Shown: positions 55,848 to 64,000 of the stretch, one piece after another
Layout: the number at the start of each line of letters is the position of its first letter
How positions within the stretch are numbered: position 1 is the stretch's first letter
NCBI RefSeq assembly: GCF_028622095.1
Contig: NZ_CP115165.1
Coordinates: forward strand, 1,733,501 to 1,797,500
Length of the DNA: 64,000 bases
Source of the DNA: Deinococcus aquaticus
Lineage (GTDB): Bacteria; Deinococcota; Deinococci; Deinococcales; Deinococcaceae
Reading direction: 5' to 3'
Notes under the pieces: generated by a model
Told to the model about the DNA's origin: nothing
Database searches by the model: none
What the model saw: only the letters and a program-made list of their open reading frames with translations
Position numbers and translations under genes: made by a program

Positions 55848-58800
55848 TCAGCTCTGCGGGCCGCTGCTGCCGTTGCCCCGGCGGCCCCGGCGACGGCGGC
55901 GACGTTTCGCATCGTCCGCGCTGGTGGCCGTTCCGGCCGCCGTGTCGGGCACCTGGGCCGTCACGGACTCCCGCTGGGTGTTCTGCGCGCCGCGCCCACC
56001 CTGCGGACTCTGGCGGCCGTTCACGCGCTGCACCGCGCCACGGTCACTGCCGCCCCGCGTGAAGCTGCGCCCACCGCGGTCCGCGCCACGTTCGGCGGCC
56101 CGGTCACCCCGGCCGGCCGGGCGGCTCCCACGGCCTCCCTGACTGTCCTCGGGCGGCATGTTCTCCAGCGTCCAGTCCCCGAAGTACATGCGCTGCACCG
56201 TGATGTTCACGGGTCGCAGGTGCTCGTTGCGGGGGCGTTCCAGCGTGATCACGCGGCGGCTTCCCCGGCCCGCGCTCATGCTGACGCCGCCGAAGGTCCG
56301 GCCACGGCCCTCGCGTCCACCCTCACGGCCGTCACGGCCACCCTCGCGGGGACCACGGCCACCACGGGGCGCGCGTTCCTCCTGGGCGGGCGCGGCGGCC
56401 TGCTGCGAGGGGTCCTCCAGCGTGAACTTCTTGGGTTCGCTCACGGCAACGGTCTGCAGTTTCTCGCGTTTCTCCTGCTCGCGGTCTTCGCGGCGGCGGG
56501 CGCGCGGTTTAACGGGTGAATCCATGTCGGTCTCCTGATGAATGTCGCCCGGTCGGTAATCCGGGCTGGTCGGGTCGGCCAGCGTGAAATCCGTCTGGCG
56601 GGCCAGGGGGTTCACGGTACCAATGGTCACGTGCACCGGGTCGCCCAGGCGGTACGAGCGGCCCCGGCTGCGGCCACGCAGCATCTGCGCGTCCTCGATG
56701 AACGCGTAGTAATCGTCGTCCAGGTTACTGATGTGCAGTTTACCTTCCACACCGTTATCCAGCGCCACGAACAGCCCGCTGGCCACCACGCCCGACACGT
56801 TCCCGGTGAAGCTCTCGCCCAGGTGCTCCTGGGCCCACTTCGCCTGGTAGTACTTCGTCAGGTCGCGTTCGGCCTCGCTGGCCGTGCGTTCGCGGTCACT
56901 GGTGTGGTCGCCCATGGCCGGCAGGCGGCCCTGGAGTTTGGCGACCTCGCGGTTCCCGGCCTTCAGTTCACCGCTCAGCATGCCCTTGAGCACGCGGTGC
57001 ACCAGCAGGTCCGGGTAGCGGCGGATGGGACTGGTGAAGTGCAGGTACTCCTCGAACGCCAGCCCGAAGTGCCCCAGGTTCTCCCCGGCGTACTTCGCCT
57101 GCTGCATGCTTCTCAGTAGCAGCGTGTTCACCACGCTCTCGCGCGGCGTGCCCCGTACCTGCTTGAGCACCGCCTGGTACGCCTGCGGCGTCGGCTCCCC
57201 ACCGGGGAACGAGAAGCCCAGCCGCCCGATGGCGTTCGTCACGTCCTGGAAGCGTTGCAGGGTCGGTTCCTCGTGAATGCGGAACAGCGCCGGAATCTCG
57301 CGTTGCAGCAGTTCGTGCGCCACGACCTTGTTCGCCAGCAGCATCAGGTCCTCGATCATGCCGCGCGCCGTCTCCTCGCGGATCGGGATGAGTTCCATGC
57401 GGCCGTCGGCGCCCACGTCGACCTTCACCTCGCGCAGCTTGAAGTCCAGCGACCCCTCACGCAGACGCTTCTGGCGCAGCTTGGTCGTGATCTTCAGCAG
57501 CAGGTGCAGGTCCCCTTCCAGCTGACGGGCCTGCTCGGGCAGCGTGGCGGTCGCCTCGCTGTACGCCTGCACCTCGTCGTATGTCAGGCGGGCCTTGGAG
57601 TTGATCACGCTGGGCGCGATCTGCACCTTCAGGATCTCACCCTCAGCCGACAGTTCCACCATGGCCGTCATGGTCAGGCGGTCCTCGTACGGCACCAGGC
57701 TGCACACGCCGTTACTCAGGTGCTCGGGCAGCATGGGTAGCACGCGCCCCGGCAGGTACACGCTGGTCGCGCGGGCGTACGCCTCGTCGTCCAGCGGCGT
57801 GCCCTCGGTCACGTAGTGGCTGACATCCGCAATGTGAATGCCGACCACGAACGTCCCTTCCGGCGTGGGCTGAATATGAATCGCGTCGTCGAAATCCTTC
57901 GCGTCCCGGCCGTCAACCGTGAATATATTGAACTCCCGCAGGTCCAGGCGGCCTCTGAGGGCCTCCTCGGGAATCTGCTTGGGAATGGCGTTCGCCTGCT
58001 CCTCGACCTCGGGCGGGAACTCGCCGCGCAGACCGAACTTCACGATTACGGCCTCCGTCTCGGTCACGGGATCGTCCTCGGCGCCCAGCACCCGCGTGAC
58101 CTGCCCGAAGACCTCGTCCTCGCCGGTATTCTCCGGCCAGAACAGTTCCGTGACCACGCGCGCGCCCGCCTCCAGCTCGTCCAGACCGTCGGGCAGCACC
58201 AGAATGCGGTGCCGTGCCCGGTGATCGTCCGGCTTGAGAATCGGGTGCCCGTGATGGAATTCCAGCGTCCCGACCAGCTGTTTGTATGCGCGCTGCACGA
58301 TCCGCACGACGCTGGCGCGCGGATTCCCGTCGCCCTTCTGCCCACGGCGGGGCCCGCCGCTGCGGCCCGTGTCGCCGCGTCCCTCCATGCGCACCAGCAC
58401 AATGTCACCGTTCCAGGCTTCCATGGTCTGCTCGGCCGGAATGTAGAAGTCGTCGCCGCCACTGTCCGGAATCACGAAGCCGAAGCCCGCCGCAGACGCC
58501 TGGAAACGCCCGCGCACCAGACTCATCGCCTCGGGCAGCCCGTACGTCTTCTTGCGCGTGCGGATGACCTGCCCCTGCTCGACCAGCGATTCCAGCAGGT
58601 CCGTCAGGTCCCGCCAGTTCCCCAGGCGGCGGATGGTCTGCCGCGTGAAGGTCCGCTCCAGGTCCTTGACGTGCACCGGGCGGCCCAGCTTGCGCAGCTG
58701 CGCGACCACGATGTCCCGCGCCGGGTTCGCTTCCAGCATGCCCGTCCCGTCGTCCGCCTCGTCCGAGGCAACCTCGCTGTCCGCCTCGTCTCTCCCGGCA

Positions 58801-60320
58801 CCGTCGCTCCCGGCACCTTCAGCCAGTGAGAACTGATCATCCGGGGTTTCGTGAGGCGCGTCAGCCGGGCTGATCTCGCCGCTGGACTGGACCCCGGCAG
58901 CTGCCGGAGTCTCGGCCGGAGCGTCGGTCAGCTCCTGCGCGTCGCCCTGCACGCGCGGCTTGCGGCCACGCCGGGCCGGTTTCGCCGGAGCGTCCGCCTG
59001 CACGGCCCCGGCGGCCGGAACGGCCTGCTCGCCGATGGCCTCCACGCCCGACAGCACGTCCGGCAGCGTCTGATGCTCGGGCAGCGCCGCGCGGCGACCA
59101 CGCCCGCCCCGTTTCTTCGGCACTTCCAGAATCACGGGATCAGTCGCGGAGTCCAGATCAGCGGCCTTCAGACCGGTAGGGGAGACGACCTGAGGCTCTG
59201 CGGGTGATTCGGCCCCGGGCAACGTTTCCGTGCGGGGCTTGCGGCCACGGCGGGCCGGGCGTACCGGCTCCTGCGCCGCGCCGATCTCAGCACCGGACTC
59301 AGTGGCGATCCGGGTGGCGACCACACTGGCCGGTGACTGCTTCGTCCCGGCGGGGCGCCCGCGACCACGGCGGGGCGCGGGGGCGTCCACGACGGGCTGG
59401 TCATCTGCTGATCCGGCGGCCACTTCCGGCACCGGCACCTGGGCGACAGGTGCGTCAGCAGCGGTCAGTTCGGCCGCAGGTGCCTCAGGGGCAGCCGCTT
59501 CGGGCATGACGGGAGCCACCGTTTCCGCGCGGGGTTTACGGCCACGGCGGGGCTTCACGGGCTGCCCGGCAGTCTCACTGGCAGTGTCAGCGGCAGGGCT
59601 GACCTCGCTCACCGTCGCGGAACGGTCAGCGGCACGGCGGCCACGTCCGGACTTCGCTTTCGCAGTGTCGGCGTTCACCTGCTGGGACGCCGGCACCTGC
59701 TGGGACGCCGGAGCTTCCACCGCACTGCTGTCCGTGCTGGTCAGGACTTCGGTGGGCTGCACGTCGGCTGCACCGTCAATGGTGAGGGCGCGTTTGCCAC
59801 GCCCGCGTTTCGCCGGGGCCGCAGGAGCGGGGGCCGCGTCTGCCTGGGCCACCGCCTGCGCCGCAGGCTGGGCCGCAGTTCTGGTGCGGCGGGCCGTGCT
59901 GGCCGCCTTCTCAGGCTTGGCTGTCCGGGTCGTCTTTTTCTGTCTGGGTGAAGCCACGGCAGTCCCGGTCTGTACGGGATCGGCAGCCGGCGCGGCGACC
60001 TCGCTGCTGGTGATGGTCGTTGTGGGGGTGGCCTTACGGGCCGTTTTTCTGGGAGTTTCTGCCAATGCACTCGCCTCCGGGCGGGGTTGAGCGCCGCTGG
60101 AGCCGCGGCGACCTGCGCCCGCAGGCTTCCGGGCCGCTCTGGATGCGCCGGTCGCGGCGGGCGCGTCCGGCTGGCTGGTCGTGGGGATCGTGGCGTCCGC
60201 CTCGGGTTGGGTCGCGGTCACGTCCGGCCGCTGCTTCTGCTTGCGCTGCACTTTCTGGGTGGCCCCGGCGGCGGCACTCCGGGGAGACACCGCCGTTTCC
60301 GTCTTCTTCGTTTTCGGCAT
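55848..60320 (-). CDS. rnr: Ribonuclease R with long AT-hook-like N-terminal extension
   Basis: RNase R (1490 aa, against about 750-850 usually) degrades structured RNA 3' to 5'. Residues 1-530 are Ala/Pro/Thr/Glu-rich and disordered, with seven basic RGR-type motifs near 171, 224, 257, 316, 356, 403 and 449 (e.g. ARRGRKPR, PRRGRGRPAG). A winged-helix-like segment (533-600), cold-shock domains (about 600-770), the RNB domain (790-1140; Asp803, Asp809, Asp811, Asp812 in TVDGRDAKDFDDA) and S1 (1168-1250) follow. A 240-residue tail is Arg/Gly-rich with a non-repetitive core VNITVQRMYFGDWTLENMPPE and ends in six Arg. ATG 60320 has only a weak AGG upstream. Confidence 0.94.
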   Translation of the reverse strand: MPKTKKTETAVSPRSAAAGATQKVQRKQKQRPDVTATQPEADATIPTTSQPDAPAATGASRAARKPAGAGRRGSSGAQPRPEASALAETPRKTARKATPTTTITSSEVAAPAADPVQTGTAVASPRQKKTTRTAKPEKAASTARRTRTAAQPAAQAVAQADAAPAPAAPAKRGRGKRALTIDGAADVQPTEVLTSTDSSAVEAPASQQVPASQQVNADTAKAKSGRGRRAADRSATVSEVSPAADTASETAGQPVKPRRGRKPRAETVAPVMPEAAAPEAPAAELTAADAPVAQVPVPEVAAGSADDQPVVDAPAPRRGRGRPAGTKQSPASVVATRIATESGAEIGAAQEPVRPARRGRKPRTETLPGAESPAEPQVVSPTGLKAADLDSATDPVILEVPKKRGGRGRRAALPEHQTLPDVLSGVEAIGEQAVPAAGAVQADAPAKPARRGRKPRVQGDAQELTDAPAETPAAAGVQSSGEISPADAPHETPDDQFSLAEGAGSDGAGRDEADSEVASDEADDGTGMLEANPARDIVVAQLRKLGRPVHVKDLERTFTRQTIRRLGNWRDLTDLLESLVEQGQVIRTRKKTYGLPEAMSLVRGRFQASAAGFGFVIPDSGGDDFYIPAEQTMEAWNGDIVLVRMEGRGDTGRSGGPRRGQKGDGNPRASVVRIVQRAYKQLVGTLEFHHGHPILKPDDHRARHRILVLPDGLDELEAGARVVTELFWPENTGEDEVFGQVTRVLGAEDDPVTETEAVIVKFGLRGEFPPEVEEQANAIPKQIPEEALRGRLDLREFNIFTVDGRDAKDFDDAIHIQPTPEGTFVVGIHIADVSHYVTEGTPLDDEAYARATSVYLPGRVLPMLPEHLSNGVCSLVPYEDRLTMTAMVELSAEGEILKVQIAPSVINSKARLTYDEVQAYSEATATLPEQARQLEGDLHLLLKITTKLRQKRLREGSLDFKLREVKVDVGADGRMELIPIREETARGMIEDLMLLANKVVAHELLQREIPALFRIHEEPTLQRFQDVTNAIGRLGFSFPGGEPTPQAYQAVLKQVRGTPRESVVNTLLLRSMQQAKYAGENLGHFGLAFEEYLHFTSPIRRYPDLLVHRVLKGMLSGELKAGNREVAKLQGRLPAMGDHTSDRERTASEAERDLTKYYQAKWAQEHLGESFTGNVSGVVASGLFVALDNGVEGKLHISNLDDDYYAFIEDAQMLRGRSRGRSYRLGDPVHVTIGTVNPLARQTDFTLADPTSPDYRPGDIHQETDMDSPVKPRARRREDREQEKREKLQTVAVSEPKKFTLEDPSQQAAAPAQEERAPRGGRGPREGGRDGREGGREGRGRTFGGVSMSAGRGSRRVITLERPRNEHLRPVNITVQRMYFGDWTLENMPPEDSQGGRGSRPAGRGDRAAERGADRGGRSFTRGGSDRGAVQRVNGRQSPQGGRGAQNTQRESVTAQVPDTAAGTATSADDAKRRRRRRGRRGNGSSGPQS

Positions 60321-60410
60321 GGAACGTACCTGGTCACTCAGGACGCGCCCGTGGGGGTGAACTCGTTTGGGACGCGGTCAGTCTGCCTGCATCTGGCACG
60401 CGGAACACGC

Positions 60411-60456
60411 GCGCAACCCGCCCACGGGAACTGGTTTTCGCTTCCTCGGGTTGCGC
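60411..60456 (-). promoter_or_regulatory. Inverted repeat in the rnr leader
   Basis: GCGCAACCC (60411-60419) and GGGTTGCGC (60448-60456) are perfect 9-bp arms around a 28-nt loop, about 90 bp before rnr. A TATGCT box (minus strand, 60535-60540) could start a leader of about 210 nt containing this hairpin. Function is conjecture. Confidence 0.3.
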
Positions 60457-60558
60457 CTTGAACCCACCGTCCGAACAGGCGATTGCCCTGATCGGGCGTG
60501 GTGGGGGCGCTGTCCTGAACCCGGCAGCACGGTCAGCATAACACGCGCCGCGCCGCTC

Positions 60559-61392
60559 TCACCTGACCGGGCCTTCACCCGCCGGGGTGCCTGCCGCGCC
60601 GGGCAGCACGTACCCGCTGAGCGGCGCGTGATCGCTCAGGCGCGCGTCGCGGGCCACCCGCACGTCCCGCACGTTCACACCCGCCGCCAGCAGGTAATCG
60701 ATGCGCCACCCCACGTTGTTCGCGTAAGCGTTGGCGCGGTTACTCCACCAGGTGTACTCGGCCTGCTCGCCCAGGCAGGCGCGGTGCGTGTCGGTCAGGC
60801 CGCCCGCGAGGTGACGGGTCATCCACTCGCGCTCGTGCGGCAGGAACCCGCTGTTCTTCTGATTGCCGCGCCAGTTCTTCAGGTCCACCTCGCGGTGCGC
60901 GACGTTGTAATCCCCGCCGATCACCACCGGCTGCCCCCCGGCCAGCAGCGCGTCCGTCCACGCCTGAAAGTCACCCAGCACGCGGTCCTTGAACCCCTGA
61001 CGCTCCGGGCCGCTGCTGCCGCTCGGCAGGTACACGCTCACGAACCGCACGCCCTCCACCAGCGCACTGACCACGCGGCCCTCGGCGTCCATCTCGGCGT
61101 GCTGCATCCCGATCCGCACGTCCTGCAGGCCCCGGCGCGACAGGACCGCCACGCCGCTGTACCCGGCCTTCCCAGCCGGGAACCACGCCCCCTCGTATCC
61201 CAGGTGCGCCAGCGCGTCCGGCATGGGGTCGGCGCGCACCTCCTGAAGCAGCAGCACGTCTGGGCCCTCGCGCTCCACCCAGTCTGCCAGTCCCTTGCGC
61301 AGCGCGCTGCGCAGTCCGTTCACGTTCAGGGTCGTGACCTTCAACCCGCCGCTCCGGTCCAGTTCCATGTCCGTCATCGCCCCATCTGTCAT
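60559..61392 (-). CDS. xth: Exodeoxyribonuclease III
   Basis: A 277-residue AP endonuclease/3'-5' exonuclease of base-excision repair. Motifs: TTLNVNGLRSALRKGLADWV, LLLQEVRADP (metal Glu), GYSGVAVLSRR, GGDYNVAHREVDLKNW, WWSNRANAYANNVGWRIDYLL and LSDHAPLSGYV (catalytic His). TATGCT lies 8 nt before the ATG on the minus strand. In Deinococci it joins other DNA-repair enzymes; nothing unusual in its sequence. Confidence 0.94.
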   Translation of the reverse strand: MTDGAMTDMELDRSGGLKVTTLNVNGLRSALRKGLADWVEREGPDVLLLQEVRADPMPDALAHLGYEGAWFPAGKAGYSGVAVLSRRGLQDVRIGMQHAEMDAEGRVVSALVEGVRFVSVYLPSGSSGPERQGFKDRVLGDFQAWTDALLAGGQPVVIGGDYNVAHREVDLKNWRGNQKNSGFLPHEREWMTRHLAGGLTDTHRACLGEQAEYTWWSNRANAYANNVGWRIDYLLAAGVNVRDVRVARDARLSDHAPLSGYVLPGAAGTPAGEGPVR

Positions 61393-61490
61393 CGCGCTGG
61401 AGCATACCGCCCCGGCCGCGCGTGCCTGAAGAGACGCTCAGGACCGTTCGTGTCCCCGGTACGCGGCCGGTCTGTTACGCTACACGCACC

Positions 61491-61799
61491 ATGGTCGAGA
61501 TCAAGTTCCGCAACGAGGCAGACGGCAAGGAATTCGAAATGACCCACCCCAAGGCCGGCCGGGTCCTCACGGACATTCAGGTCTGGGCCGAGAAGAACGC
61601 CTTCGAGCACGTCGGATTCTGGCGCGACCCCGAGGACGAGCACAAGTTCTGGGTGCAACTCGGCGACGACCGCCTCAACTACTGGATTCACGACAGCACC
61701 TTCACCGAAGGCAAGCACGAAACTGTCGAGATGCAGATGGACTACGCCCGCGGAGCGCAGCGCCGCAGCGCCGCCGGGTACGGCAAGTTCGACAAGTAA
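61491..61799 (+). CDS. Small conserved-looking hypothetical protein
   Basis: A 102-residue acidic soluble protein: MVEIKFRNEADGKEFEMTHPKAGRVLTDIQVWAEKNAFEHVGFWRDPEDEHKFWVQLGDD and on. It has a compact alpha/beta character but no family I know. TACGCT lies 9 nt before ATG 61491. The longer frame upstream is not supported. Its stop codon TAA is shared with the first base of a repeat copy. Confidence 0.75.
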   Translation: MVEIKFRNEADGKEFEMTHPKAGRVLTDIQVWAEKNAFEHVGFWRDPEDEHKFWVQLGDDRLNYWIHDSTFTEGKHETVEMQMDYARGAQRRSAAGYGKFDK

Positions 61800-61933
61800 T
61801 ACGGACTCCGATTGAATGGTTTGCAAAAACTATCCAATCCGAGCGGAGCGAGCAGGAGAGAAACGGGTTCCGCGCGTGGAGTTAACAACCCGGCGTCCTT
61901 CCGGTTTGTTAACGAAACAGACGGAATCCGTAT
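61799..61933 (+). repeat. 135-bp palindromic element, full copy 4
   Basis: Ends ATACGGACTCCG and CGGAATCCGTAT are an almost perfect inverted repeat. First hairpin GATTGAATGG with CTATCCAATC and second hairpin GTTAACAACCCGG with CCGGTTTGTTAAC are both present. Starts on the last A of the TAA stop codon. Confidence 0.88.
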
Positions 61934-62011
61934 AAACACTTTCTGCCGCCTGTTTCGCCGGCACCCCTGCGATCCCGTGGGCTGTCATTAGAAGGCCATG
62001 CAGATAGAAGG

Positions 62012-62053
62012 GCCGTGAGGCGCAGCCGACATGAACGGTCCGCGCCTCACGGC
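62012..62053 (-). terminator. Terminator of the aminotransferase gene
   Basis: GCCGTGAGGCGC (62012-62023) pairs perfectly with GCGCCTCACGGC (62042-62053), 12 bp with an 18-nt loop, just behind the stop at 62059. Confidence 0.75.
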
Positions 62054-62058
62054 TGTTG

Positions 62059-63210
62059 TCAGTCGACCGGGACGGTGCCCAGCAGACGCGCCGCTTCCCG
62101 CAGCACCTCCGGCGGCTGAACCAGTGCGAAGCGCACGAAGCCCTCGCCACCCGCCCCGAACGCCGCGCCCGGACTGACCGCCACACCCGTGTGCCGCGCG
62201 GCTCGCACCGCGAACGCCACACTGTCCCGCAGGCCCGGCACGCGCGCCCAGGCGTACATGCTGGCCTGCGGCGTCGCGACCTCCCAGCCCAGTGCCCGCA
62301 GCGCCGGGATCAGCGCGTCGCGCCGCGCCTCGAACACCGCTGCGCCCGCCCGGCCCACTGCGTCCGGCAGTCCCAGCGCGTGCGCCGCCGCCCGCTGAAT
62401 CCCCAGGTAAGGGTGGAAATCAATGGCGCCCTTCACGCGCGCCAGCGCCGCGATCGCCCCGGCGTCTCCCGCTGCGAACCCCACGCGGAACCCGCCCATG
62501 TGGTGCGTCTTGCTCAGCGAATGCAGCTCCACCACGCCGTCCAGCCCGGCCTCTAGCGCACTCGGCGCGCGGTACTCCCCGAAGGTCAGTTCCGCGTACG
62601 GGTGATCATGCACCAGCAGGGTGCCGCGCGCCCGGCACCACGCGGCCGCCTCCCGGAAGAACGCCACGTCTGCCACTGCCGACGTCGGGTTATTCGGGTA
62701 GTTCAGCAGCAGCACACGGGGCCGCACCCCCTGCGGCACGCTGCCAAGGTCCGGCAGGAAGCCCCGCTCGGGGCGCAGCGGCAGCGTCAGCACGTTCAGG
62801 CCCGCCACGGCCGCTGCGCCCAGGTACGGCGGGTAGCACGGGTCCGGCAGCAGCAGCGTCTCACCTGGGTCCGTCACGGCCAGCAGCAGGTGCGCCAGTC
62901 CCTCCTGCGCGCCGATCAGCGGCAGAACCTCGCGCCCGGTGTCCACCCGCACCCCGAAGCGTCGGCTCAGGTAGTCGGCGACCGCCTCCCGCAGCGGGGC
63001 GGTGTCGCTGAACAGCGGGTAGCGGTACGTCGCGGCGTCGCGCGTCGCCTCCCGCAGCACCTCCAGCACCGCGTCCGGCGGCGGCAGATCACTGCTCCCG
63101 ATACTCAGGTCAGTCACGCTCAGCCCCGCCGCCCGCGCCTCAACCTTCGCCGCGTCCATCAACGCGAATACACTTCCCGGCACCGCCCCCGCCCGACCTG
63201 ACAACCACAT
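62059..63210 (-). CDS. PLP-dependent aminotransferase class I/II
   Basis: A 383-residue fold-type I aminotransferase. Motifs: [61 protein letters not shown] and the PLP-binding lysine in [18 protein letters not shown]. It resembles the LL-diaminopimelate/AlaT-like branch; the substrate is open. TACCCT lies 6 nt before ATG 63210 on the minus strand; the longer frame is rejected. Confidence 0.88.
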   Translation of the reverse strand: MWLSGRAGAVPGSVFALMDAAKVEARAAGLSVTDLSIGSSDLPPPDAVLEVLREATRDAATYRYPLFSDTAPLREAVADYLSRRFGVRVDTGREVLPLIGAQEGLAHLLLAVTDPGETLLLPDPCYPPYLGAAAVAGLNVLTLPLRPERGFLPDLGSVPQGVRPRVLLLNYPNNPTSAVADVAFFREAAAWCRARGTLLVHDHPYAELTFGEYRAPSALEAGLDGVVELHSLSKTHHMGGFRVGFAAGDAGAIAALARVKGAIDFHPYLGIQRAAAHALGLPDAVGRAGAAVFEARRDALIPALRALGWEVATPQASMYAWARVPGLRDSVAFAVRAARHTGVAVSPGAAFGAGGEGFVRFALVQPPEVLREAARLLGTVPVD

Positions 63211-63316
63211 ACCCCCAGGGTAGCCCAGCCGCCCCGGCAGGCCCAACCACAGCCGCAGGCCCAGTCGCCGCAGACTCACGCAGCAGGGTGGTGCTCAGCC
63301 CACCCCACGCACGGCG

Positions 63317-63346
63317 AGGGGCTCACCTCCGAAGAAGTGAGCCCCT
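63317..63346 (-). terminator. Terminator of the small secreted protein gene
   Basis: AGGGGCTCAC (63317-63326) and GTGAGCCCCT (63337-63346) form a perfect 10-bp stem with a 10-nt loop, 18 bp behind the stop codon at 63364. Confidence 0.75.
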
Positions 63347-63363
63347 GAACCGAAAATCGGGTG

Positions 63364-63759
63364 TTACTGGTCCACGCCGCCGTACACCGGAAGGCTGACG
63401 GTCGTCAGGGCCTTGCCACCGGCGTTCACGGTGATCTGCGCCATATCATTGACAGTCACGCCCGTATCAGCGCGTTCCACGCTCACGTACAGCAAAGCGT
63501 ATCCGCCCTGGGTATCGACGCTGTCCAGCGTGATGGTCGTGCCGTTGCTCAGGCCAGCCGTGGTGATGCTCAGGTCGTCGGGCAGCGTGCCGCCCAGGTC
63601 AGCCAGGGGCACTTCGATGGCCATCCAGCTCGACTCGGTGTACAGCGCGCTGTACTGCAGGCCATTGCCGTCCGTGGCGTACGCGGGCGCAGCGAAGGCA
63701 TTGCCGGCGGCGAAGGTCAGGGCGAGGGCAGCGGTTACGGTCATCAGGGTCTTTTTCAT
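63364..63759 (-). CDS. Small secreted hypothetical protein
   Basis: A 131-residue exported protein with signal peptide MKKTLMTVTAALALTFAAGNAFA. The mature part is beta-rich and acidic with no cysteine (e.g. SSWMAIEVPLADLGGTLPDDLSITTAGLSNGTTITLDSV), like a single small beta-sandwich. AAGGAGACCCACC is a strong ribosome site for ATG 63759, one of the few classical ones among small genes here. Function unknown. Confidence 0.74.
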   Translation of the reverse strand: MKKTLMTVTAALALTFAAGNAFAAPAYATDGNGLQYSALYTESSWMAIEVPLADLGGTLPDDLSITTAGLSNGTTITLDSVDTQGGYALLYVSVERADTGVTVNDMAQITVNAGGKALTTVSLPVYGGVDQ

Positions 63760-63980
63760 GGTGGGTCTCCTTGGGTGGCGGGTGCGCCTCGCGGCTGCCT
63801 CCCGTCTTGAAACAGAGAATGCGCCCACCCCGTGCAGGGACCATGCAGGCCATGTGCAGATTTATCGAAGGGCCACGCCGGGAGGGCCTGCATCCTGCTG
63901 GTCAATGTGAGAGGGGGGGCCACTACCGGAATGCAGACCACGCCCCCGCCCCGGCCTGCTTCAGCGCGTACCCTGAAGAC

Positions 63981-64000
63981 ATGGCAGATTCCGGCCTTCA
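63981..64000 (+). CDS. Start of a gene cut by the window end
   Basis: ATG at 63981 follows TACCCT (63969-63974) by 6 nt, the leaderless arrangement used throughout the window. Only MADSGL is visible, so the product is unknown. Confidence 0.5.

Overview
The window reads as a stretch of chromosome from a Deinococcus species (inference). The evidence is a high-GC sequence with mirror-image antisense ORFs, an auxiliary tryptophanyl-tRNA synthetase of the D. radiodurans TrpRS II type, both trehalose routes (TreS and TreY/TreZ), and about two dozen genes whose start codon lies only 5-8 nt behind a TANNNT box, the leaderless promoter pattern known from this genus. Genes are dense on both strands. 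I see no transposase, prophage, CRISPR array or rRNA.

Layout. 0-6.1 kb: two YbjN-like or unknown proteins, polyphosphate kinase, ribosomal protein S1 and tRNA-Gln(CUG). 6.2-12.5 kb: carbohydrate enzymes (treS, class II fructose bisphosphatase, phosphoglucomutase) with a WrbA quinone reductase. 12.5-25.4 kb: envelope and DNA genes (murJ, YdcF-like, topA, rnhA, glmU, lgt) mixed with small metabolic genes and an MFS transporter. 25.5-26.6 kb: tatA-tatC. 26.9-35.7 kb: an atypical SDR, futalosine hydrolase, threonine dehydrogenase, trpS with an attenuator-like leader, dnaJ, an FAD-dependent oxidoreductase and prs. 35.8-50 kb is more accessory: a membrane protein, fructosamine kinase, a CatE-like dioxygenase, a Rieske protein, an ankyrin/serine hydrolase pair, a SUKH-type gene between direct repeats, thiolase, a DUF2975-XRE cassette, DoxX-like, a phosphoesterase and a secreted protein. 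50-64 kb: a Bax-inhibitor-1 family protein, treY-treZ, a very large RNase R, exonuclease III, an aminotransferase and small proteins.

Genes that work together: tatA/tatC (secretion), with lgt just beyond them (lipoprotein maturation); treZ/treY (trehalose from maltooligosaccharide) with treS (trehalose from maltose) elsewhere; murJ and glmU (peptidoglycan); S1 and RNase R (RNA handling, both with Gly/Arg-rich tails).

Main observations. (1) An 18-codon leader ORF with two adjacent Trp codons, a mutually exclusive antiterminator and an intrinsic terminator precede the auxiliary trpS, so ribosome-mediated attenuation is likely. (2) A 135-bp palindromic intergenic element occurs in four full copies, one deleted copy and two remnants; seven of its ends begin exactly on the last base of a gene's stop codon. 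(3) A lower-GC SUKH-type immunity gene lies between two 62-bp direct repeats that duplicate the start region of the next gene. (4) RNase R is 1490 residues long, with about 530 residues of disordered sequence carrying seven AT-hook-like motifs.
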